DNA of 28,824 bases from a virus. The notes under the pieces were generated by a model. The model ran no database searches. It saw only the letters and a list, made by a program, of their open reading frames with translations, and was not told the origin of the DNA. The stretch lies in the IMG/VR virus record IMGVR_UViG_3300032323_000818, positions 1 through 28,824 of that record. One strand, written 5' to 3'. Positions 12,401-18,200 of the stretch are shown one piece after another (position 1 is the first letter of the stretch; every line of letters begins with the position of its first letter). Position numbers and translations under genes: made by a program.

Positions 12401-15210
12401 AATGCACCAGTACCTACCATGTCTGTTTCAAAGAAAGGACTAGAATCAACTTTAGTCTTAGTCATTTCTTTTAAAATAACATCGACAAAATCTACAGTAT
12501 TTTGATTAAAAAACAGGTCTTCAGATAATTTAATAAAATTACTCTTAAAGGTCGAATAAGAATTTTTTGCGTATTCTATAGACTTTATAATATTTGCTTG
12601 TTTATCTGCTAATAAAGAAACTGCAAGGACTGGCAAGCCGCCATGCTTTAAAAAACGCTTTCCGTATTGAACATAATCAGACAGGTCTCTTAGATTATTA
12701 GGACCTATAACGCCGCCTATTAGTCTGTTATCAAATTCTAGAGCTGTTTCAACATGATCAATAAATGTTCCTAATGTAAAGGTATTGAGATCTTGATTTA
12801 AAGGATTTTTTTCTAAGCCTACTGGAACTTCGTAATATCCCTGTGCTGGATCGATGTCAGCAAAAAGTTTAATTACAACTGTGTCGTTTTTAACGAATGT
12901 GGTATCAAATGTAAACTGGCTAAGTGTAGCAGTATAAGGAACTGATAATTTTTTACCGTTTAAATAGAATACGATTAAGGTCGGTTTTCCTTCAGCTCTT
13001 AGTTTTTCAAAATGTTTCCAATCTACAGTAAAAAATTCTACTGTATTAGTATCTTCTTTGATAACTGTGTGATCAATAATAGGTTGCAAAAACCTATCAT
13101 CAGTTCTAACCCAACCATTTTGATATTCTAAGTTAGGCGAAAATATCTTATAAAAACCTACTTTTATTTCTGACTCGATCGTACTTCTTGAATCAAGATC
13201 CTTGTAGGTAAATGTATCTTGTTCCCAATCAAATTCAAATTGTATATCGCCTACATTATTAATATTCAGATAGCTGATAGGAAATTTAAGTTCAGCATCA
13301 ACTACTGAATTCCCCATCTTATAACTTAAAAGTTCTGTTCCGGCAAATGAGCTTACTAGATATTTTTCTGTATCTGAAAAACTTATTCCTGTTGAATCAA
13401 ACACATCAAACAGCGGCGGTTGATTTATCTCTGTTTTCTTTTGACTTAATGTCCATTTTCCTTTATAGAAATGGAACATGATATTTTTATATTTTAATCC
13501 TAGATTTATTAGGAGACACTCGCCTTCAAAGGATTCTGAATTTACTGTTGGCTTAAGGCTGATCTGTCTTACACCGTTATGGGTAATAAATCTTACTTCA
13601 TAGATTCTATTATTGGCTAACGTATCAGTATCAGCTACTACTAATAATTTTGCACCGTCAAATAGAGGCTCGCCGTCTACGATATAACCTCTACTGCCTT
13701 CGATAGTTGAAAACACATCAGTTGTAAAATCATCAATAAAATCTACTGCCCCTTTGAAAATAGATCCGTGATTAATTAACTGTATATTTGATTTAAATTC
13801 AATAATAGGTCTTTTAGCTCTTAATTCCTCATCAGAATTAAAATCAGTACCGTTTACTTTATGAGCATATTCTAATACTGATCTATGGAACCATCGATTA
13901 TATCTACTCCAAGGATTGAAATCTTTACTACCACGATCGATAGTGATATAATCTTTTGATCCTGGGAATCCGGTCGCATCGTCAAATGGGCCTGAGTCGA
14001 AACCAGCATCATCAAACACTACATCGGGAGCAGAAGTATTGATTGTTGGAACTTTTAATTCATCAAAATTTACCAAAGAAATTGATGATCCGACTCCTTG
14101 TACGATCCAATTGCCTGTAGCGTATTTCGCAGGTGTAACTTTTCCGCCGAAGGTAACTTTTAGACCGTTAGTAAACTCTACGCTGTTAGCAGAGCGATAA
14201 GTGGTCATTCCGATAATTTCTCTGTCTACGTTGATGCTGGTGTTTGATTCTATATTAGAAATTATGAATCGACCAAAACGATCAGGCTCTGTTAAACTTT
14301 GATAAAACAATGTTTCAGGAGCATCAAATGGAACTGTGAAAGTAACTGTTCCAGACTGTGCGCCGTTATTCGTAATTCCTTTAACATAGTCCAAGGCGGA
14401 GCCTTGACCGGCTTGCTCTACAAACTCCCAGTCTTGGGAATTTTCATCAATGGTGCTGCCGTCTTCAGGAAATACTGTAGTCTTAGCTCTCCATAATCTA
14501 CCGTCAAAAACCACTAACTGATCTTTGAAGTATGTTCTGTTAGGATTATATAATAATGATCCAGTGTCATAGTTGGTTCTAATATAAAAACCGTTATTAG
14601 GAACATTGACTATAAACTTATATGTCTGTCCTCGATATAAAGTAATCGTAGGATTATTAGTAAATCCGTCCGGAGCAAAAATAAAGACCGGGCCTGTTCC
14701 TAGTGAAACTCTATATGTAGCCTGCACTTCGTCGTTTTGACCAAATACCTTGATTGACGGTGGGCCGCTAGGTTGCCAATAGTACTCTCTATAGTTGATA
14801 AACATGTCCCAGTTTACAGGCGGGTTCCAACTATAATGTTCATGTGTACAGAATAAATCGTCTCTTTCGCTATCGTTTCCGAAAAACTTTAATTGATTTT
14901 TTAAATCAAGATAATCATAATATCTTTCAATCCTATCTTGATCTTCATTTTTAATAATGACGCCGGTTTCTAACTGATATCTGCTTCTTAATGTTTCGTC
15001 GTCGTCAAGATAAACATCCTGACCTTTGAAAGTCTTTCCGTATCGCTTGCCGATATATCCTACTGTCTTTTCAAGCGAGCCTGGCTGTATTAAAGGATCA
15101 ACTACTCCAGATAAAAATTTGTCGTTCGTCGGTGTTTGAAAAATCTGAGGTAATAACTCAGATGATTTTCTGATCGGTAATTGACTCTTTGGATAAAACT
15201 TATTTGCCAT
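430..15210 (-). CDS. Giant modular baseplate/tail structural protein (4926 aa, in the gp7 position)
   Basis: This single uninterrupted frame fills half the window and directly follows gp6 (2-nt gap, no clear Shine-Dalgarno, so probably translationally coupled). T4 has gp7 (about 1030 aa) here; this protein is nearly five times longer and I cannot show homology to gp7. Modules by approximate residue: conserved N-terminus 1-160 (LLPQIFQTPTNDKFL; WNPPVNWDMFINYREYYW); cupredoxin-like 183-320; NPWSRYNRWFH region about 440; Trp-rich core 1130-1450; beta-propeller of FG-GAP type about 2140-2830; GxGY repeats about 2340, 3215 and 3572; DGST beta-hairpin units 3680-4610; C-terminal LRRGSQGT and GTTDF modules about 4640-4810. 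Six CBM5/12-like modules are scattered from 222 to 2605. No catalytic motif, signal peptide or membrane segment was noticed. Likely a virion baseplate-periphery protein for host-surface binding (inference). Confidence 0.85.
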   Translation of the reverse strand: MANKFYPKSQLPIRKSSELLPQIFQTPTNDKFLSGVVDPLIQPGSLEKTVGYIGKRYGKTFKGQDVYLDDDETLRSRYQLETGVIIKNEDQDRIERYYDYLDLKNQLKFFGNDSERDDLFCTHEHYSWNPPVNWDMFINYREYYWQPSGPPSIKVFGQNDEVQATYRVSLGTGPVFIFAPDGFTNNPTITLYRGQTYKFIVNVPNNGFYIRTNYDTGSLLYNPNRTYFKDQLVVFDGRLWRAKTTVFPEDGSTIDENSQDWEFVEQAGQGSALDYVKGITNNGAQSGTVTFTVPFDAPETLFYQSLTEPDRFGRFIISNIESNTSINVDREIIGMTTYRSANSVEFTNGLKVTFGGKVTPAKYATGNWIVQGVGSSISLVNFDELKVPTINTSAPDVVFDDAGFDSGPFDDATGFPGSKDYITIDRGSKDFNPWSRYNRWFHRSVLEYAHKVNGTDFNSDEELRAKRPIIEFKSNIQLINHGSIFKGAVDFIDDFTTDVFSTIEGSRGYIVDGEPLFDGAKLLVVADTDTLANNRIYEVRFITHNGVRQISLKPTVNSESFEGECLLINLGLKYKNIMFHFYKGKWTLSQKKTEINQPPLFDVFDSTGISFSDTEKYLVSSFAGTELLSYKMGNSVVDAELKFPISYLNINNVGDIQFEFDWEQDTFTYKDLDSRSTIESEIKVGFYKIFSPNLEYQNGWVRTDDRFLQPIIDHTVIKEDTNTVEFFTVDWKHFEKLRAEGKPTLIVFYLNGKKLSVPYTATLSQFTFDTTFVKNDTVVIKLFADIDPAQGYYEVPVGLEKNPLNQDLNTFTLGTFIDHVETALEFDNRLIGGVIGPNNLRDLSDYVQYGKRFLKHGGLPVLAVSLLADKQANIIKSIEYAKNSYSTFKSNFIKLSEDLFFNQNTVDFVDVILKEMTKTKVDSSPFFETDMVGTGAFTSIDYEVEDPGIKTFALNEKFDLSTLSNKAVYVYLNGNQLLYKRDYDFNVNFGFVLLKVDLEEGDKIQIREYVSTSFCFIPATPTKLGLYKKYLPRRYYDDTYVVPRWIIEGHDGSRIAAFNDYRDDLILELEFRIYNNLKQQYEEKVFDNDLVLGGYYRTGFYPKESLDKIVDRYFLNWLADTNIDYITNQYFDSENSFTYTYTNMTSPDGTQNLPGWWRGAYQWFYDTDRPHTDPWEMLGFSEKPDWWDAEYGPAPYTRNNLILWEDLRDGIIRRGAKAGTYDRYKRPSLMNHIPTDDEGKLLSPLNSNLAQNFVLINNKGNFKIGDISPSEHAWRTSSEWPFAVTAALALLRPFEFIPQSLDRASITTNIIGQTVNKGSNWFFKPGDINMPSVTERTSGLISYVVDYLKTRGLPSSIISDIIDRIDVGLSSRLSGFVDKENQKYILDSKSPSSKSSAVFIPQENYDIIFNVSSPISTFTYSGVILEKTERGWKLNGYDKLNPVFDYFLAVPNQADVFMTVGGVSEKFIEWAPETFIGNGVIVRYNNDFYRSLKSHTSETTFNTALWKKIPKLPLVGGVDAFRRTNFNTTQIKQIPYGFEFNTIQSVVDFLLGYEEHLKSKGMIFDGYDSATQTAKDFSTSCKEFMFWTNHNWAIGSLISLSPIADKIEITNPVGVVDSVINDFYDYKILRNDGLPLLPNFINVKRDFQKFTIETTNTTAGIYFLKIYYVLKEHVVVFDDRTVFNDVIYDKTTGYRQERIKTRGFRTLDWDGDYTSPGFLFDNVSIDPWQPFTDYKLGDIVTYQSVNYVSQVTQVGVEVFDDTKWSKLDSTPSKKLVPNFDYRINQFEDYYNLDSDGVGASQRDLGRHAIGYQKRDYLQGLAEDEVTQFRLYQGFIREKGTSNALVKVFDKTSRTADDSLVLKEEWAFRVGLFGGTDQTDQIEFEIIKDKFVINPQPILITDSQEQFPQDQYYRINSSKFTLVDSIFTKDINPLKNFEEFNRSAGYVRLDQVEHVVKNRDEILTLNIANFRDNHHVWVTFDKNTWTVLRYNKEPLLIVEELTKNKDIVEITFNRNHNIAVDDIVGFEDIPNLTGFFKVYQIDFKKIRIRIKATDPDPEFDNSSVVCNPSLFIDAREVSYEEIDPAAAAVLPSGAKLWIDNTTDRWQVIEKSRQYQFKDLLEYGITTPVGTGYKVLYLKTAGHVVASIPQSGYVMIYAETPQGLRVREIIAPPENLVNRLGFSFGKNMAISPDERFLVIASPNASGIPSSFMGTFDPSATYRQGEIVYFGGRLWRALDNIVGDGSTINIDSELWALADIVEVNAIGRNQGYTNQGLISVYEYRGTFWELTDTFVSPRQGDGEKFGTSVTIGKKGTIYYMAVGAPGALNRKGRVYLYQYDTTGTFEVSNVTIVNGGTNYTDGDILTVNIGGRTASFIVSTLNGVVRSLTISDPGKFITTVSSTQVTSVFPSGGTGCTVSLEFSLVRREGWRHLENQNYSGVYSAEQSYPKGSIVWYDNALYEAIEETFGDGSSGITTSESWKKLDDIATHNSIPSSASVDDDGSTLDMGLLSESELAELVKAGDEFGYNLTMNGDGSILAVGVPSSDGKYFANFRGIYNPYQEYREDDVVKYRTNYYRLVDPDPSNDSTYTVKDQVPDIGLPWTNVGTIEGIKTGKVFVYKRSSTDRYELVQTITADSLSQFSDIGNEFLESGDRFGFSLDLDLTGTTLVVSSPDADIDFINQGAVFVFKTNNLNNIEFRLKQKLQSFEKYSNEQFGYSVCISDGTERIAIGAKNALYNQPTFFDLSLDTIYDKGRTTFFDDLGYPGRAYVFERKEQKYFLAERLEATFLNNESFGFSISCSDSVVVVGSPDYATPAGKLGRVRMFRKDPSKDSLTVIAKSEDLTDISVVKNINLIDSKNNIKIRDLDIVDSYKNKILSIADQEISFKTLYDPAVYTDGTDDQVVDPDVAWFEKNVGKIWWNLSTAKWTLYEQGDISYRIGNWNAQAYGSTIDVYEWVETVLLPSDWSALADTPEGLANGISGQPLYPNNDVYSIKVIFNPNTELPTSTKYYYWVRNSAIIPQNVPGRRLAASDISSLISNPIGSGLPFISLIDKDKFLAYNFPETLTSDQCLLNIEYINEAKQNLVHREYQLLTENSVDSIPAETLETKWLDSLVGLDGAGNRVPDPKLPTKLKYGISFRPLQSMFVDRTLALKITFDKINSILATRPFADTINFVNLNLRDGIPSELLNIYDVAVDNFIDLQNVGTVRIKEAELSVNIVNGEIDTIDIDDRGFGYKNAPFILIEGDGVGATADITIDSQGRVSSVTVTNRGKKYTYANVKIRAFSVLVRTDSNLQGLWSIYSWDSIRRVFFRSRSQAFDTPRYWSYVDWYAATYSSESRVVKEILNLYHLVDIELEKDDLVKIKEYGQGGWALLKKLTNSSENLVEDFEIVGRYNGTIQILPTIYTVKDSSVGFDNLGTYDAVEYDIEPTREMRNIFRAVKEDIFIDDLRVEWNNLFFSAVKFAFSEQPYIDWAFKTSFLNAIHNVGDLEQKLNYKNDNLDSYQRYIEEVKPYRTTIREYTSRYKNLENANVSAIDFDLPPAYSKEEGKILPVNQFFNRFTEYPWKWWFDNKGLSVVDILISNGGSNYTAPPQVIIEGDGTGATAQAYISNGKVSAIKITNSGSGYTKTPMVTLVGGNGSSTDKARGSVILGDNKSRSFDLTLKFDRIDKRSLYATSQYVQRFTATGQSAVFELDYPPTLDKRNITVFKDDQLILNSEYSINLYFQDIGTYSILKGKLIFVVPPALNSVIVVTFDKNSSIFDSIGRIEKFYKPTPGMKGLPVITDNTGNITSRDYSQLMTGFDFGGVQIQGTTFDITGGWDALPWFTDSWDSVAANSDYYYVADGSTAFVTLPTVPENGKILSIYLKRIADNKTIRIDDSNFVEIEKVTLDHEVNPPFNYDGSTTVTNTITYLENAGLIPGQEGYLGDAGAAIQTGWYVYGVYVQPDTRVTVTRNPTNEIVITNAGSPEFNQTYTRIPASLAPGYVALDYYVGKENPDIRIFKYPNDYWFMNNNHLTTGISNKKYRSVDTPRNIWDVQTWQAEDDAQLPLPTVVPTNHVLVTFEFSKNLIDWIYAAPNNVWQPDLRFESTVHAGPITNPNALIPTFIGDGSTSVVQIQGFLNTTVGDTIIFRPLDSDGSVSITDVNLIDTNISGGTLSAMSGAYVTATGKTAEEIAIDGGKFVSPENVPAPEENVPGQILDSVSIKVYNFTPAAAAPFKVKIAISDGVKTVYDIGQTIFEPNSVMVFVDKVKQEYRGDSTINYTIDFTDSTIEFVTAPPVNSIIEITSIGVGGVAILDYSEFTGDGETKYFLTRANFKDAQSVFVTLDGDQFDASFISSTGLVDTPDKVLVEFAISPARSQSVKVVVLGAALDTDSAGLSLVRINQQRLVYDGSSRIFDLDNFVNLSRASAASSILVEVNGRQLKGVDTIYKVYDGVNNIVQVGVDPQEPIGTITSGNIRVYINDILRRFVVDYTYDGNQGQVIINPQALTLDDEIRIEVDLRAEYFIEDNNLRIDSTINLNPSDDIDVTWFGEYPSLSIISDQYEGGKFKYVLSRKPLSDSYVYVYRNGQRLTLNQDFYVKLPYGEVYLKDVGELTDQIKIVQYASDTYSLPSAYEINKDMLNIYRFNRFAETDCQLAQDLSYYDTEMFVSDSSGLSNPMRERNVPGVIFVGSERIEYLVKDGNKLSQLRRGSQGTAIATVHLAGTSVIDVSVSEQLPYLEEQERFDFVSDGSTVEIGPLPFVPTRSDKSTWFRETRDHIFGAHVMQAGLRYRIVALGTTDFTLYGAQENLVGLTFVATGPALGSGTVAFTEFTSIPETHFSCDEIEVFVSGKRLCKDSLTVFDETKGMYSPVGDIQIEAEFSVTGTTPYFRITKALPAGTRITVIRRKGSVWYERSGLTASKGITLLKNDTAIARFIRQKSTKVL
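775..925 (-). other. C-terminal GTTDF-type module of the giant protein
   Basis: Residues about 4762-4812 read YRIVALGTTDFTLYGA followed by NLVGLTFVATG and GSGTV. This YxIxxxGTTDFTxxGAxxNxxGxxFxAT pattern is a small recurrent module of phage virion proteins with no known function. It lies just before the C-terminus, after a WFRETRDHIFG stretch. Confidence 0.55.
1085..1300 (-). other. SNP-PGVIF-ERIEY-RRGSQGT module of the giant protein
   Basis: Residues about 4637-4708 contain DSSGLSNP, VPGVIFVGSERIEYL and LSQLRRGSQGTA followed by HLAGTSVIDVS. I recognise this as a module repeated in marine phage virion proteins. Function is unknown; it sits between the beta-hairpin array and the C-terminal GTTDF module. 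Confidence 0.55.
1385..4175 (-). repeat. Divergent DGST-type beta-hairpin repeat array in the giant protein
   Basis: Residues about 3680-4608 hold at least seven related units with the pattern xGDGST/SxxYxLxx, then VxVxxxGxxxxxxxY, then IxFxxxPPxxxxIxV. Examples begin near residues 3679 (FTATGQSAVFELD), 3835 (VADGSTAFVTL), 4098 (IGDGSTSVVQI), 4220 (SDGVKTVYDIG), 4295 (FTGDGETKYFLT), 4382 (VYDGSSRIFDLD) and 4547 (GGKFKYVLSRKP). The units are diverged at DNA level, so this is an old domain duplication rather than a recent DNA repeat. Such units are common in phage fibre and baseplate-periphery proteins and probably stack as beta-sandwich or hairpin domains. Confidence 0.6.
2590..2740 (-). other. 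EEI-DGGKF-PEENVPGQ module within the hairpin array
   Basis: Residues about 4157-4207 carry TGKTAEEIAIDGGKFVSP, then PAPEENVPGQ and DSVSIKVYNF. This short module is familiar from phage virion proteins and sits between two of the DGST-type hairpin units. Function unknown. Confidence 0.45.
4305..4495 (-). repeat. GxGY repeat pair 3 in the giant protein
   Basis: Residues about 3572-3635: ISNGGSNYTAPPQVIIEGDG, then GATAQAYISNGKVSAIKI, then NSGSGYTKTPMVTLVGG. Two half-repeats of the form xxGxxYtxxPxVxixGdGxGAtAxaxxxxGxVxxIxI follow one another. They are most similar to the pair at 5375-5565. Confidence 0.65.
5375..5565 (-). repeat. GxGY repeat pair 2 in the giant protein
   Basis: Residues about 3215-3278: DDRGFGYKNAPFILIEGDG, GATADITIDSQGRVSSVTV, NRGKKYTYANVKI. 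Same unit as at 4305-4495, roughly 300 residues apart, separated by a region rich in Trp, Tyr and charged residues. Confidence 0.65.
7395..7555 (-). other. CBM5/12-like module 6 in the giant protein
   Basis: Residues about 2552-2605: IYNPYQEYREDDVVKYRTNY, then YRLVDPDPS, ending LPWTNVG. This fits the CBM5/12 pattern YxxxxxYxxGDxVxYxxxxYxAxxxxxxxxPxxxxxxWxxV with Gly replaced by Asp. It lies inside a propeller blade, between the GVPSS and GKVFVYK strands. Confidence 0.55.
7763..7905 (-). other. CBM5/12-like module 5 in the giant protein
   Basis: Residues about 2435-2482: GVYSAEQSYPKGSIVWYDNA, then LYEAIEETFGDGSSG, ending SWKKLDD. The aromatic/Gly/Val framework of the family is intact. It lies in the long insert after the second clear propeller blade. 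Confidence 0.6.
8030..8190 (-). repeat. GxGY-type repeat pair 1, inserted in the propeller
   Basis: Residues about 2340-2393: VTIVNGGTNYTDGDILTVNI, then GRTASFIVSTLNGVVRSLTI, then DPGKF. It is related to the pairs near residues 3215 and 3572 but more diverged. It follows directly after the blade strand GRVYLYQYD, so it is part of the insert that also contains CBM-like module 5. Confidence 0.5.
8445..8580 (-). other. CBM5/12-like module 4 in the giant protein
   Basis: Residues about 2210-2255: FDPSATYRQGEIVYFGGRLW, then RALDNIVGDGS, ending ELWALAD. This is the best match to the CBM5/12 (chitin-binding type) pattern in the protein, with Y, GxIVY, GRLWRA and the closing Trp all present. It lies between the strands IASPNASG and GLISVYEY of one propeller blade. 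Confidence 0.7.
9905..10035 (-). other. CBM5/12-like module 3 in the giant protein
   Basis: Residues about 1725-1768: DPWQPFTDYKLGDIVTYQSV, then NYVSQVTQVG, ending TKWSKLDS. The YKLGDIVTY core and terminal Trp match the family well. The preceding residues (GDYTSPGFLFDNVSI) mark the boundary from another region. Confidence 0.65.
10680..10805 (-). other. CBM5/12-like module 2 in the giant protein
   Basis: Residues about 1468-1510: WAPETFIGNGVIVRYNNDFY, then RSLKSHTSETTFN, ending LWKKIPK. The spacing from the first aromatic to the closing Trp is as in modules 3 and 4. Confidence 0.6.
14251..14664 (-). other. Cupredoxin-like domain split by a CBM-like insert, near the N-terminus of the giant protein
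   Basis: Residues about 183-215 (ITLYRGQTYKFIVNVPNNGF, then YIRT) and about 268-320 (GITNNGAQSGTVTFTVPFDA, then PETLFYQS and GRFIISNI) are the two halves of a module I recognise from marine phage virion proteins; in complete copies it ends LYYQCxxHxxMGGxI, like a cupredoxin. Here that tail reads FYQSLTEPDRFGRFI, so the usual His and Met are missing and metal binding is unlikely. Between the halves, residues 222-264, lies CBM5/12-like module 1 (TYFKDQLVVFDGRLWRAKTT, closing DWEFVE). Confidence 0.6.
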
Positions 15211-15212
15211 AA

Positions 15213-18200
15213 TTAGTTCGTCGAATTAATAATAGAATTTAGATCTGCTCTAATTTCTGATGCTGTGATTGCTGTTATAATTTCAATATCATCAACTGTC
15301 GCTCCGCTGACAAATATCTCATCAGAGCGGCTTTGTATTTCAAACAAGCTGCCGAATGTCTGGGAAACTTGTCTTGGAACAATAATAATATTGCTTACGT
15401 CTGGTGCTACTGAATTAGTTATATAGGTAATCAACTCTCCAAGATAAAACTTGTCACCAAAGTCCCAATTGCTGACTTCAAAGAAAGAATTAATAGCTAA
15501 TACTATTCGAACCTTTAAATCGTTATCGTTAATAGATCGACTAGAATTTTTAACAACTTTAAAAACTGCTCTCAATTTCTCATCTGCTGCTGGACCAAAT
15601 AATACTTTGTATTCAACTGGATGATAAATGATTTCATCGCTGATAGATTTTATAGGATCTAATTTAGATCCAAAACTAATTCTCAACTGGTCGCTGGTTG
15701 GCCTTTCTGGCCTAACTGATGTAGCACCTATAAGGAAATTTCTATAGGCAACATCGTATGCTCTTGTTAACAGATAAACGTCAATGATATTGCTGACGCT
15801 AGGATCTATACGTCTATCAACATTGGCGTTGTGTGTATATTGAAATTTCAATCCTGCTCTTCCGATGTTCGCTCTGTATTGAGGTTGGATGTCTAATGTA
15901 TTTGTAGATCTGTTTACTCTTTTAACTACTTCTTCATCTACTGTGTAAAAATAAATTAACTGTCCGTCGGAGAAATTGTTTACGCTAATTAACGATTCCT
16001 TTTCAAATACCAAGATAGTATTCAAAGAGTTATCAAAATATTCATATGATTTTTGTCCAAAGAAATCAAAATTCTCAACAAAGAAAATATATGACAATTC
16101 TGAATCGGCACCTGCTATCGCTTGAAACGCATCGGGATCATCTATAACTCCATCATCGTCACGATCAGCAAATGCTATTTTAATTTCTTTAGTAGATTGA
16201 TATCCGTCATCAAATCGTATTGTGTCACTAATTTCAAACTTAATATCATTTTTAAGAGGATTTATTCTTCCGTTATCTGTGTTAATTCCTAGAACAGAAA
16301 CTTGATCCTTGATAACTTTGTTTGTCTTAGAGTCGTATGTTTTTTCATTTTTGTCAAAATAAAATCTATTTTGATTAACACTACCAAAAACATAATCTAG
16401 TCCACGAACCCTAATAATATATTCATCAGCTTTTTTAACAAATGCCAGAGCCCAAGAAGAATCTAAATTAGTATTAGTGGTATCACCTGTCTTACCCAAG
16501 CTAAAATCTGCAGCTAAATTTAAATTTCCAGAAGTAATTATTTTCCAAGCAGATTCTAATACGTCGTATCTTAGACCAAAATTAATGCTCTGAGACATTA
16601 AATTAATCATCTCTGATTCTAATGCAGGCGGCAAATTGTTTACAAATTTCGGAACGATCTGTGATGCAACTGCACCGGAAGGAACAATATCATTGAATGT
16701 TACAGCTCCAAGTCCGTTGGCTAAAACTCCTCGGCCTGCATTGGTTCCGTCACCAACAACCTTGATAACTTTAGTCCATATTCTGGTTATTTGTTCAGGA
16801 TCTGTAGAATCAATGTCTACTATTTTTCCTCTTCTAAAGGCTTTTCCTGCCGGAGGAACAAATTTAATTAAGGATCCGACTGTGATATATCTTAAGTTAT
16901 TTGTTGTATAATTCGCTACCTTTTGTAAGGTTCCATCGATAGCGTTTGTAAAATAACCAGTAGTCTGATTAATATCTTGTGTAACCGAATTCCATAAAGT
17001 ATTAGCATCAGTGAACAATACTTTATTAAATTTTGTAAGATAAAAATTATAAAAATTGTCAGTGGTAAAAAGAGGTTCGATAGTTTTTCTAATATAATTG
17101 ATTATCTCAACTCTATTGTTAAATTTAAAAGCCAGCGACTGCTCTGTTTCATTTTTATAGATGTAACCGTCATCTGCAAAAACGTTAACATTTGAATATT
17201 TTCCGCTGGCATCAATGATATCAAAATTTCTACTGATGCCGCTAGATGTTCTGTTAATAGCCTTTACCTTAACAATTTCTTGAGAGTTTGCCAAGGGAGC
17301 AAGGTTATAATCTTCCGCAGTTATCATTCTATTCTGCGTATAATACTGTGCAGGAGCATTAGCTCTGATGCTGTCAACTGATTCAGAAGCTGCCGAATTT
17401 GAAACTGTATACTTTAAGCTCATACTGATTGTTAATGTATGGGCTACTCCTTGTTTATTAGCATAAGGAATTGAAATATTAATTCCTCTCATGTCTGCCG
17501 GAGCTATCTGATATACTATTCCGTTACTGATTCTGTAGTAAGTTCTAAAAGAGCCTTGTGGTAGTGCTCCGTAAACGCCGTCGGCGAAAACTAAATCTAC
17601 TCTATCTTCTTCTTTAGAAGCAACGGAATAAATGTTTCTTACGCTATTAACAATACTGTTGTAAGCGATATTATTTCCGGTTATGTCTGAAACCTTAGTC
17701 CACTTGTCTAATTGTACACCAGCTGAAGATAATGAGTACAACCAGATATCATCATTGTTAACACCTTCTGTATTAATTGCTACTATCTCGTTTGATGTAG
17801 GCACGTCAATATTAAAATCAGCTAATTCTAAACTGCCTTGTTTAAACATCATGAAAAATCCTGTATTAGGACTTGCGGCGCCGCGGCCGTCTTGACGGTA
17901 AACGAATCCTAATTGATTACCCGGTGTTGGATCTTCTTCATAAAAAACTTCTTTGTTTTTAAAACTAGTGCTGACTAGTTCAAACGACATTCTTCTTCCT
18001 GAAACAGGTTTACTAAAACTAAAAATTGGAACGTCCTGGCTAGTGGTTCTTAATCTATACTGGTCTGACGGGACACCTTGAATAACTGCCGATCCTTGAC
18101 TACGACCAAACTCTGTGTTGTCTGCCATGGCGGCATTTAGCACAAGAATAAATTGTTCTTGCCAGTTAGGGTTGGTAGTGTCATTCCAGATAATAGTTTG

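Noticed and set aside
14299-14496. 65-codon plus-strand open frame in the giant gene
   Set aside because: Shadow frame opposite the cupredoxin-like and CBM-like segments.
430-15210. Possibility that the giant frame is a prophage remnant, toxin or assembly fusion of several genes
   Set aside because: The frame is continuous, its modules are all of virion type, and flanking spacing (2 nt to gp6, promoter at its end) is normal for one gene. No internal start with a ribosome site and late motif was noticed, though that was not searched exhaustively.
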